From Cercis canadensis (Eukaryota; Streptophyta; Magnoliopsida; Fabales; Fabaceae), in the NCBI GenBank assembly GCA_003255065.1, contig QAOA01006013.1:621408-685407 (forward strand): a DNA stretch of 64,000 nucleotides, in the 5' to 3' direction. The stretch's first letter is position 1; each line of letters starts with the position of its first letter. The notes beneath the pieces are model-generated. The model was given only the letters and a program-made list of their open reading frames with translations. It did not search any database and was not told the DNA's origin. This document shows, one piece after another, positions 11,363-22,050 of this stretch. The position numbers were made by a program, and so were the translations under genes.

Positions 11363-13391
11363 TCAGCTTCTGTTCTTACACTTTTCCACCGCTCTCGGTG
11401 CTGCAAATTAAATTAAATTATATGAGAAAAGAAAACTGACATCAATCAAGTAAATAAGTGCTTGGAAGAATTTTGTATGTTGTTGCAAATACAGACCAAG
11501 TCCAATTGCCTCAGATCCTTTCATTATGCGCAAGCGCTTGCATGATTCAACGAACATGCTGAGAAATAAATTAACGGGGAAAATTAGTGATAATAAATTA
11601 ATTATGTGTTAATTAGGAATTTAGTTGGGAAAAGCGAATGAAAGAACTTACTCCCACGGCACGTCACCCACGAGCATCCAGTCTCCATCCTTGTCTTGGT
11701 ATGTTGGTACGTAGTCAGAACCATTCAAAACATCAATCAATTTTCTCTCATTCACGAACTCCTTCATCCCTTGTGACCCACAGTTACCTTTTCGAATTAT
11801 CCCAAAACAATTGTTAAGACCAAGGCAGCAAAAATAAAAATAAAAATAAAGAAAGGTGATTAAGCTAAGCTAAGCAGGTTACCAATGGTGAAAGAGCTGA
11901 ACATTTTAGCAAGGGCATCAGAGAGTTCTTGGTAGCTCTTGTATAACTTGAGGTCCACCTTGCGTAGATAGGGTGCACCATCCATGCTAACCTTAACGAA
12001 AGCCACATTGTTATTGTTATTATTATTGTTGTTGCTGCTGCTACCACCGCCTTTCTCTGTTTCATCGCTATTGTTCTTTGGTGCCGACACTATGTTCTTT
12101 CTGAATGATCGGACTGGCGGCCAACCTACCACTCGTGCCCTGCAAACAAAAATTACCTTAATCAATCTTTATTTATCAAGTGTCTACTATCTATCTAAAA
12201 AAGAAAAAAGAAAATAGAAAAAATAATAATTGTGGTTTTGGTTACGTCATCATGAATCATGATCAACAGCAACGAAGACCATTAGAATTATTATTAATTA
12301 TTTAAAAGGATGAGCGATGGGTTAGGTGGGCACTGGCGTGGACTATCATTTTCTGTTTTTTTTTTTTTTAAATGAAATGGTTGGGTGGTTGAGAAAAGTA
12401 AGATTCCGTGTGTCTTGTTCTTTACCTCTGCCCACCCGACAGCCAACCATGCCATCCGCAAAAGAAATACCAACTCCAATTTCTTAATGCTTACCACTAC
12501 GGATGACTATGCTTTTTCTTGCTCAATATCTGGAACACTAATATTATTTTATTTTTCTTCCCCCTTAAATTCTGGATGACTAATACAAACAAAATATATC
12601 TATCATTAATAAAAGAATCGGAATACATATGTAAAAGTTTCTTAAGATATAAAATATCATATCAAGTGGTCAGAAAAAAAATTAGCCAAGGAATATGGCG
12701 TACGGAATTAGTCACTACTACCTTCAACTTCATCCACAAACTTATGCCTACCTATTCAGAGGAAAGATTGACCGACGTAGTTAATCTATGTTATTACTGC
12801 ATATTGAAAATCCGTACTATTACCCTCGCAAACATCATTGAAATTCAGTTGATTTTTTGTGTGTTCTTGTTCTAAATCTCTAATATGAAGCGTTACCTAG
12901 TCTGTCTCAAGCGTTACCTAGTCTGTCTCAGATTCAACATGCATCATTTTAAGGAATGGGTTTCGCCAGAGAAGACAGAATGAATTACTAGTTGTTGTTG
13001 CTGAATATTCAGAGGAAGTTAACGTTATGACATATAGAATGAGCAGATAATGTAATAAAAAGCAAAAAATAAAAGCATTAAGAGAAGAGGAGAAGAGGAG
13101 AAGAAAAATATACTTTGCAGGTGGCTTTGCTGGGTCGTTAGCGCGAGGAGCAGTAGCAGTAGTAGTCTTGTCTTTAGGCTCTTGTGGTGCGAGAGGTGAG
13201 GGTGAGGGTAAGTCATTATTAGAGGAAAGATTGAGCTTCAAATCAACAGCAGTAGCAGTGGTGGTCTCGGAGAAGCCTCTCTTGCCATGGGCAGTAGCAC
13301 TAGTACAAGTGTTGTTGAAGCCAGAATCAGAGTCATTTGCAGAGGCACCAGGCAAGCCGAGTCGCAATTCAGTTTCTTCAAAATTAATCAT
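11363..13391 (-). CDS. IAA16: Aux/IAA auxin-response repressor, IAA16-like
   Basis: Five exons on the minus strand, 13114-13391, 11883-12139, 11652-11787, 11497-11558 and 11363-11400, give 256 residues with consistent phases. Domain I is TELRLGLPG, which contains the LxLxL EAR motif that recruits TOPLESS. Domain II is [13 protein letters not shown], the TIR1/AFB degron. Domains III/IV form the PB1 domain: [19 protein letters not shown] with its invariant Lys, and [14 protein letters not shown], the acidic OPCA-type motif. The C-terminus CKNRS is typical of the IAA7/14/16/17 group. Start [13 protein letters not shown] matches IAA16; an in-frame ATG at 13430 would add 13 residues. An Asn-repeat linker coded by AAT/AAC lies between domains II and III. 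The protein should repress ARFs in the nucleus until auxin triggers its degradation. The exon 4 donor, G|GTCTGT, is weak but the frame demands it. Confidence 0.95.
12888..12929. repeat. 21-bp perfect tandem duplication carrying two TGTCTC motifs
   Basis: AAGCGTTACCTAGTCTGTCTC occurs twice back to back (one 21-mer ending at 12908, the next at 12929), inside the long first intron of the IAA16-like gene. Each copy ends with TGTCTC, the classic auxin response element on the plus strand. Whether it acts as an enhancer is inference. Confidence 0.85.
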
Positions 13392-16300
13392 ACTGTACTT
13401 GTCCCGCTCTGAGTCTACACCGCTTCTCATTCTATCACAAATTCTCACAACAAACACAACTCTCTCTCTGCCTTTACCACTTAATACCCACAACTTAATT
13501 TCCTTATCTCATATATTGTTATAGATCCTCTCACTCATCACCTTCAACTTCAGGCGTTGAGTTTTAGACACACAAGCATAAGCACAAGCACAGGCACAGG
13601 TACAGCCTTAGCCTTTTTCTGTTACTGCCTCAGGCTAACTGAGAAAAGTCAAGTTTTTTATGCTGGGACAGGGGAAGAAACTCTGAAAATAACAAACTAA
13701 TTTGGTTTCGGTCTCAGATGTTGGGACTTGGAAGAACTCTCAGGTTTTGTCAAAGGATTTCATAATATATGGATTCAGCGTCGCGGGTTTCTCACGGTCT
13801 TGATGTTGCCACGTATACCGGTACCTTTGGTTGGATCATCCGCGGCTTGTCGGGAGAATGATGTCACGCATGATGTCATAATAAGAATGATTGTGGTGAG
13901 CCCAGTGTACATACCAGTTGCCTCTGTTTGCCTTTTATTTGACCACTAGTGACTCTCATACTTTTTTATTTTTATTTTTTTTATCTCCCAAGCAAAAAGG
14001 CTAAGGAGATCTGCTTTGCAAGAATTAGTTCCACGCCGCATGAAGGATTTTTTCTAGTTTTTTTTTTGCGAGGATTAACTGTAAGGGTGCTTCACCCCCA
14101 GTGATTTTAGTTTAAGCGAATGAGTTAGTGCAGCTAACTATAAGGCTTTTTCCTCAATAGGAAAAAAAAATATTGCGTTAATTTGGCTAGTTTATATTTC
14201 TTTAAAATTTATTTTAAATAAAAAAATAAGGTGGGAGGGGAGAAGCAACAAAAGCCACAAGTTAACTAGGTTATAAATCAACTTTTCACAAAACTTTTTT
14301 TGTAATAAAATAATTTTATATTTGAGATATTTTATTAACAAAGTAAGAGTCTCAAAGTATTTTTTATATAAAGTTACTGTTGTAAGTGTTTCGACGACAA
14401 GACCCCTAAAATATTAATGACTTGTTCCAAATGTGATAAGTCTAATTTCATCCAAAATTAAAATTAAACCTTAATTCTTTAGTTAACAAACAAACAAAAA
14501 AAGTGACAAAAGAAATGACGAAGACTGAGGTGATAATGTTTAATTTAGGAGAAATATAATGAGCAAGGAATCTTTTCGAATTAATTTGAAGAAAGTGTGC
14601 TTGTTTGGTCCACGAAACATAATTATGCAAATCACATTTATGTCAAAAGGGGTCAAAATGGATAAAGTTTAGTAGTAGGATTGGCATTTAAATATTTTCA
14701 ATCTTCATATGATCAGATGTATACTTATCCTTTGCCCACTTTGCGTGGTGACTATCCAAAGCAACCCCGGGAGAGGGGTCCAACTAGATAAACAAAAAAA
14801 TCACTTCCGCCATAATACGTTCCACATAACTTAAATGATTTATTGACATAATTATGAATGAAATCCCAAATCACGAAGCTGATAAACTAGTTTTGTTATG
14901 TTTTGGGATGCATGCTACCATCTCTTGCTTCTAAAACTGTTTTTATATGTGACGCATTACTAAAGAAATGGCTCACTTCATGCCCTCCTTTTTAATTTCT
15001 TCATTACTATTTCGATGTATTTGTAATATTTTATAAATTTTCTACAGCAATTTTTGTTCTTAACTTTTGTTTCTTATGAATGAAGTTATCCTTGACGATA
15101 GTGTGGTTTATCGGCCGTGTAAAACAAGACTCACCAAGAAGACAAACATAACTACAACATATAACTAAGCCTTCGTCTACCCGTTGCATAATTATGAATG
15201 TTTTTTAATTGCATGTCATGTGTCTTTTACAACTAAACACAGGTTAAAAAAAATATGTCTTAAAATTTTAATTTTTTNTTTTTTTTTTTTTTAGTTTCTG
15301 AATTGAAGAAAAGTCGTATCTGCAGTGCATGCACTTGTTCCAAATTATGTCCTGATAGTGATAAGACATTATTCTACAACTATGGCGAAATTGTGGGCAT
15401 TGTGACAACTAGATAGTGAGTTATTGAAGAAAGCGAATGTAACAACTAAGAAGAAAGAAGCATTAGCTTATCGTGGGATGCACCATGCTGCATGCATGGG
15501 ATGTCAATAATGGGTTTTTCCCCCTTAGCTGGATTGATGTTAATTAGCTTTCCTAATTGCCTTCGTATATATAGACGAACCCATTCCCAATTAATCAACA
15601 AATTAAATTATCTACTGTGGGGATATATATTTTTATTATTTCGATAAATACAAGGTGGTCCAATAGCTAGCACAATTTGGATAAAATACAAAGGAAGGAC
15701 GAGTGCCCTGCAAAATTGAGATTAGGATGAAGATGAAGATGAACATTTGGATTTGCACGGGCATGGGCATAGCATAGCCAACAAGTAATCAAATGGGAAT
15801 TAATTAGCAGCAAAAAGTGACAAAACACAGAAAGCGAGATTGACAGAGACTTGCTCATGTTGGCTCCCACTCCAATGACCAATCCAAAAAAAACCAGAGG
15901 CCCGTGCCAAGCAATCCACATTCAAAAGCCCTCGTGTGGGTTGGGACCCATTTACATCCCACTGTCAAACTCTTTGGTCCCACACGTGCACAGTCACGGA
16001 GAGGTACCACGCCTCCATCTGCCTATCCATACCAACTCTATAACACACCACACGTGTGACATTAATACTGTGATGCTGATAGATACCAGCTCTTTAATCT
16101 TTCTGAATTTACTCCTCCTCTCCTCTCCTCTCCTCTCGCATCTCTGTCAATTGCCAATAAAGCACTAGTCCCTTGATTTTTTAATTTACTCCCCCCCTCT
16201 TCTCAGTTCTCTCACATGTAAATATATTTTTTTCAACGTTTGAGTTTGACGCAAGGTAATGTTTAAATTAAATTAGAGTTATAAAAGATTTGAATTTTAC

Positions 16301-17091
16301 TGCTAATCATATAAGATTTATACCAAATCNACACACCACACGTGTGACATTAATACTGTGATGCTGATAGATACCAGCTCTTTAATCTTTCTGAATTTAC
16401 TCCTCCTCTCCTCTCCTCTCGCATCTCTGTCAATTGCCAATAAAGCACTAGTCCCTTGATTTTTTAATTTACTCCCCCCTCTTCTCAGTTCTCTCACATG
16501 TAAATATATTTTTTTCAACGTTTGAGTTTGACGCAAGGTAATGTTTAAATTAAATTAGAGTTATAAAAGATTTGAATTTTACTGCTAATCATATAAGATT
16601 TATACCAAATCACATCACAGCTTTGAAGAAGTATTAACAATCAAACCATAAAGGGCCAGGGTTTACAGTGAGGGGGCGCGCTTAGGGAGAAAAAAACAAA
16701 AACTATAGGAGCTACATTAAGCTTGTGGGGTAATGCTCCGCTGGAGGGAGTTTGGAAAATAGACCCTCCCCCCAACCAAACAGTATCCCTAAAAGTTCCC
16801 TTTTCCACCCTCCATATCCTTAATCCACCAAACAGACATGGACCCTTTTTATGTCTCTCGGCCTTCAACTTTTACATTCCGAATCCCCTTCTTATCTTCC
16901 AATGATATATCCTCCCCTCTCTCACCCACACCTCTGCTTACAATGCAATTCATAATAATCCAAATAAAAGTCTTATAACAAATCACGAAAATTATTTACC
17001 TTGCTTAATTAATTAATGACTACATATATTCTCATATTTCATTTTTTCTCATTTATAATATTATTAATACACCCCATTCTGATAGTGATTA
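13392..17091. other. Promoter of the IAA16-like gene, then gene-poor DNA
   Basis: The first few hundred bases upstream of the IAA gene hold its leader and promoter. Beyond them the DNA is AT-rich with one N in a T-run (15278) and G-box-like CACGTG words near 15982 and 16052. It also contains the N-junction duplication described separately. No coding gene is supported. Confidence 0.5.
16043..16611. repeat. Direct duplication of about 285 bases joined at a single N
   Basis: The stretch 16043-16329 is repeated at 16331-16611, with a single N at 16330 between the copies. The copies are almost identical and differ mainly in a CTCCT-type tract (one unit of five bases shorter in copy 2) and one C in a C-run. 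Near-identity plus an N exactly at the join suggests overlapping contig ends that were placed side by side rather than merged. Confidence 0.9.
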
Positions 17092-17709
17092 GTTGTTAGA
17101 ATGACAATATTGCAGTTTTAATCCTATTATTTTTGTAAAATAAATAATTTAGTTCATTTATTTTAAAAATAAACTATTTAGTCTCTCTATTTTCATAAAA
17201 TGAACAATTTTGATCCATCTATTAGTGTGCCATTAAAAAATTAATAGATAATACTAATGTGACATTAAAAAATTAATTTTTTTATTTAAAATCAACAATT
17301 TAAATGCATGTGACATGCACATGACCCTTTATTTACTAAAATTAATTCTTACAACAAGATTAAGTAGTAACTTTATATATATAAAAAAAATCTTCAACTT
17401 AAAATTACTACTTAAAAATTTGCACATGCCTTTGAGGTTGAAGAATTTTTTTTTTTTTTATAAAATTACTACTTAATTTTGTTGCAAGGGTTAATTTCAG
17501 TATTTTAAGAGTCATGTGCATGTCATATGCATTGATTTGAAATAAAAATTAATTTTTAATGTCACATTAATATTTTATGTTAAGTTTTTAACTGTACACT
17601 AACAAAATGATCAAAATTGCTCATTTTTTGAAAATAGACGGATGACTAAATCATTCATTTTATCAAAATTGAGAGACCAAAATTTTAATCAAGCCTAACT
17701 TTTAACAAC
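17092..17709. mobile_element. Long inverted-repeat (foldback/MITE-like) element, copy 1
   Basis: The sequence begins GTTGTTA and ends TAACAAC. The two halves are imperfect reverse complements over almost their whole length: for example CTAATGTGACATTAAAAAATT on the left against TTTTTAATGTCACATTAATA on the right, and ATGCATGTGACATGCACATG against CATGTGCATGTCATATGCAT. The centre is an AT-rich loop near 17380-17460. There is no coding capacity, so it would be non-autonomous. I cannot see a clear target site duplication, and the superfamily is unknown. Confidence 0.7.
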
Positions 17710-17839
17710 ACCCCCAAAAATAAAAAGAAAATGATTGAAGAGCCGAATCTCTCTCCCAAACAACAAATCAATTGAAAGAAACAAAACAAAAAAAGCCCAC
17801 ATCAAGCATTAATTATAATTTCTAACATTGTTGACAAAA

Positions 17840-18465
17840 GTTGTTAGAATGACAATATTGCAGTTTTAATCCTATTATTTTTGTAAAATAAATAATTTAG
17901 TTCATTTATTTTAAAAATAAACTTTTTAGTCTATCTATTTTCATAAAATAAACAATTTTGATCAATCTGTTAGTGTTCCATTAAAAAATTAATAGATAAT
18001 ACTAATGTGACATTAAAAAATTAATTTTTTTATTTAAAATCAACAATTTAAATGCATGTGACATGCACATAACCCTTTATTTACTAAAATTAATTCTTAC
18101 AACAAGATTAAGTAGTAACTTTATATATATAAAAAAATCTTCAACTTAAAATTTTGCACATGCCTTTAGGTTGAAGAATTTTTTTNAATTATTTTATTTT
18201 ATTTTATAAAATTACTACTTAATTTTGTTGCAAGGGTTAATTTCAGTATTTTAAGAGTCATATGCATGTCATATGCACTTAAATTGTTGATTTGAAATAA
18301 AAATTAATTTTTAATGTCACATTAATATTTTATGTTAAGTTTTTAACTGTACACTAACAAAATGATCAAAACTGCTCATTTTTTGAAAATAGACAGATGA
18401 CTAAATCATTCATTTTATCAAAATAGAGAGACCAAAATTTTAATCAAGCCTAACTTTTAACAACA
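17840..18465. mobile_element. Long inverted-repeat (foldback/MITE-like) element, copy 2
   Basis: This is the second copy of the foldback element, with the same GTTGTTA...TAACAAC ends and internal complementarity. It carries an N at 18186 in the central T-rich loop. Copy 2 has lost part of the centre and gained a TTTTATTTTA tract, so the copies have aged separately. Confidence 0.7.
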
Positions 18466-20277
18466 CTCCCAAAAATAAAAAGAAAATGATTGAAGAGCCG
18501 AATCTCTCTCCCAAACAACAAATCAATTGAAAGAAACAAAACTCAAAACAAAACAAAACAAAAAAAGCCTAAAAGGTTAAAAGCCCACATCAAGCATTAA
18601 TTATAATTTCTAACATTGTTGACAAAAGTTGTTAGCTTGACTATCATTCAAAGATAACCAAAACAATTATGCTTAAATTTGATTTGGGCTCGATACATTT
18701 ATGAGTTATCCACCAAAAATCCTTTTTTTTTTTGGTTACTTTCTTTCATAATATATCTAATAATTGAATTAAACACTACATACATTCTATATATATTGAA
18801 TCAAGAAGACAACACAAAAAAAAAACCCTAAACTGGACAATATTTTGCAACATTTCAATCAATATTTTTTGGTCGGTGGTTGCAAATAAAAAAGGAAGGA
18901 AAATAAATTAGTATTGTAAAAGGATTTGGTATAATCATTCTATTTATCCCAGCTTCTGTCCCTTGTGCTTTTTGGAAGGCCGTTTTACTATAGCAAAAGT
19001 GAAAGATGTAAAGAGATAGTAAGGAATTATCCCATTTCAGCATTTAAAGGATTATGTTGTCTCCACCAATATTATCTCATTTGTTTAGGTAGCTTATCCA
19101 CTGAGAAGTTGTGTAATGCTGTGATTTCCCAAACTTGATGTAATTGGTTAATGATTAATTTATTTGAAATCAAATAATTTGATGGTTGAGATGAGGGATA
19201 GGATAGTTTATAAAGCGCATTATCAAAATAAATAAATGAATGGAAATGAAGATGGTTCAGAGAAGTGTAAAAGATTTTCCCCTAAAAAATAAAAAAAGGA
19301 ATGCATGAACATCATGGAACAGGGCCAAATATGAAAATTGGAAAGCAGCAAGAGAGGGGTGTCCATGCCTTGCCCATGATTTATGTCGGTGGAATGAATA
19401 ACCCAACAGAGGCGTCGGATCTGGAATGACGGTCTTCAATGTAGGCGGCTGAGCATTGTCCCAACTCTGTCCCCTAAATGTAAGGACAACCTCGACCATT
19501 GCTGTTCATCTCACAATTACCCTTACCCTCCCCATCTCCACAATTCAACTTCCATTAAATGACTAATTACCCATGGTTTACTCTAGTTTTATTAATTTGT
19601 TTGTACACAAGAATCATTTTTGGTTAGCAATGCATGCTGCATGCCTATGCCTTACCCTTAATTTAATTTATTCTTGTGCGCGATGAAATAGCATGGCATA
19701 TTTGGCAACCTTGTACGAAGAATTTGGTTTGCTCAGCCTCAGCCTCAGCCTCAACTTTTGGGTACATAAATCATCAAAACAATAATTGCAGAGTTTGGGA
19801 TTCACGTGGTTGAAGAAATATGGGTAGTGAGAAAGAATTGAAGCGACGGAGCTTCGGCTAGGCCTCCCGGGGACGCAGGAAGAGTGTGAAAAGCAAAATC
19901 CAAATTCCATCAGAAGCAACAAAAGAGCATTAATGCTTGACACGAATGGAGATGACGTTTCTAAAGCCAAAAAATCTCCATCCCCCTTCCAAGTAATTAA
20001 GCAAATTAATCACTTCCTTGTGTTAATTATATACGTTTTAATTAATTGATTGCATAATTAATTGACCAACAAAAGAGCATAATTGACGTTTCTTTTCACT
20101 CTCTCTGCCTTTCGCAGCTGTTTATTGTGAAAGAGAAGGATATAATGGATCTGATGCAGTATGTTCATGGTTTACTCTTGTAAAAGACTGAGAAGCAAAA
20201 GGATTCCTCAGTACCCTATGATATGATAGTGAAAGCTCTAATTTTTTTGGAGGCAGAACTGATATATCAACATTATG

Positions 20278-20278
<1 letters not shown>

Positions 20279-20308
<30 letters not shown>
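20279..20308. repeat. Compound (TA)n(GA)n microsatellite
   Basis: Seven TA units run directly into about eight GA units. It is a simple repeat with no sign of function. Confidence 0.9.
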
Positions 20309-21982
20309 ACTGAGGAGAAACATGACTCTGGCTCCAGCTATACTAGTTTTTATTATTATTTTGCTCAGCTGGCTCTAGCTCTACTAGTTAATCGCAGTAG
20401 AAAGACAATGAAAAATACAATAACTATATGATCTGAACGGGTTTGAAGGTTTAGAATAAAAATACTTATTTGGGCCTGAAATGGGCTGACTGGACCTTTG
20501 AACACTAAAATCTTCAGTCATGTGGTGGTGTATTATTGAGCTAGTCCGTATAGTGGATCAGGCCGACGGCGCAAGACACATATGGATCCTTTCTGTCATT
20601 TCAACTTTCAACAAAAGGGAGTGAACTGACTGAGGCACAGGCTTTTGGCAAATTCTGTAAGCAGGATACGTACTTCCTATATTTCCTACAGACGGGGCGA
20701 AACTACAAGCTTTTTTTTGGGGACTAGAGAGTTAAACTCTATTATTTGGGGGTTAGGTGATAAGTTTTTTCATTTAAGCTCCTAAATTTATATATTAATA
20801 AGAGTTTTTTTTTTAAAAAAAAAAAATTGGGGGTTAGGTGAAAGCATTATTGAGATCTAATCATGCTTTAATGAGAAGTGCAAGCAATTATCATAGAAAT
20901 GTAATATGTTAGCTCACAGTAGTGCATCATGGATAACTTATATCTATATTCTCCCTATGTCTTCCTCCTACTTTAGAAGATTCTATTGTTTTATGCTCAA
21001 TAGTTGGAGCATGAGTTTCAATAAAATCAAATTTTTGGAATCTTTTATTTTTCCTATCCTTTGTCTTGCTTTGCTAGACTTTGTTGCATTTTCTATTTCA
21101 TTGAAACGCTAACGAACTACTAACCTTTTATTATTGATTCCCATTCAGTACCAATAATCAAGATGTTGCTAATAGAGATTTTCCTATATTTTTCTCTTCA
21201 ACTTTACAATATTCATTGATAACATACTTGCTGTGAGTTTTAACACGTTACTACAAGTTCTACAAACGATAATTTCAATTTTTAAATTCATCAACTGAAT
21301 TTAAATAGTTTGTTATTTATACTAGTACAAATTAATTGGACACTTGGAAGGTGAGGTATTTGAGTCATAAATCTTGTTATCATTGGAAAGATGATAATTT
21401 GTTAAGGTGACTAGTAAGTTACATATCTCTATTTTTAATTGGAAATAGTCATATATCGAATTTAATATCATAACGATTTTAAAAAGTTAAATTAATTGAG
21501 GATTAGATTTTAAAAATAGTTAATATAATTTAAATTTAGAAATTATTATTTTGCATTATATTTTGGAATTTTTAAATAATTTAAACTTTGGTAAAAAAAA
21601 TTGGTCATCTTCCTTTCTCAAATATCCAATTGTATTTATTTTGTTGGAGACAATATAGCTGTTTAAATATCATTATTTTGGGAGGTCTTTCGTAGTTCTT
21701 ACGCAGGCGTAACAAAGGTGGACTATATCGCCGCGCGCTGGCTCTTTTTCTTTTTTATTTTTATTTTGGGCGGAACGCGGAAGTGACTCCGCCCTTCTTT
21801 TTTTTCTTTTTCCTTTTCTTTTATTGTTGTCTCCGAATCCAAAATCATAATCCCCCAACACATTTACGAGAGAGGGCTGAACCTGAACATCAAACATAAC
21901 CTCTCCCTACTCTTATTCTATCTCCCACATACTCCATCGCACGTAAAAAAATTCCTCTATTCCGGTCGATGCCCTAAAACTA

Positions 21983-21990
21983 AAACCCTA
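21983..21990 (+). promoter_or_regulatory. Telo-box in the MED14 leader/promoter
   Basis: AAACCCTA lies 61-68 bases upstream of the MED14 ATG. Telo-boxes are frequent near the 5' ends of housekeeping plant genes. Their position in the leader is usual, but activity here is inference. Confidence 0.45.
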
Positions 21991-22050
21991 CCTGGCTGGG
22001 TCCAATGTTTTTGACGATATAGATCGCCAGATAACCAGAAAACACAATCA

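Larger units (their letters stand above)
17092..18627. repeat. Tandem duplication of a 0.75-kb unit containing a foldback element
   Basis: Unit 1 is 17092-17839 and unit 2 is 17840-18627; both begin GTTGTTAGAATGACAATATT. They differ by scattered substitutions and by indels, including an extra CAAAA-rich stretch near 18540-18580. GTTGTTAG recurs a third time at 18628, so an 8-base repeat bounds both units. This fits duplication by unequal exchange or slippage at short homology. Unlike the N-joined repeats, these copies have diverged, so the duplication is probably real. Confidence 0.85.
18636..22050. other. Gene-poor DNA and the 5' region of MED14
   Basis: AT-rich DNA with a mixed TA/GA microsatellite at 20279-20308 and a 15-base word (TTGGGGGTTAGGTGA) repeated at 20746 and 20827. 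The last 200 bases or so are the promoter and leader of MED14, including a telo-box. Short open frames here lack ATG starts or any family resemblance, so I annotate none. Confidence 0.5.

Noticed and set aside
13392..13430. Longer N-terminus for the IAA16-like protein starting at 13430
   Set aside because: The 13 extra residues (MRSGVDSERDKYS) are not shared with IAA16-type proteins, while [13 protein letters not shown] matches the known start.
19668..19970. Minus-strand open frame with a hydrophobic N-terminal stretch, possible small secreted peptide
   Set aside because: The frame opens at TTG, not ATG. The first ATG comes after the hydrophobic run, and I recognise no peptide family.
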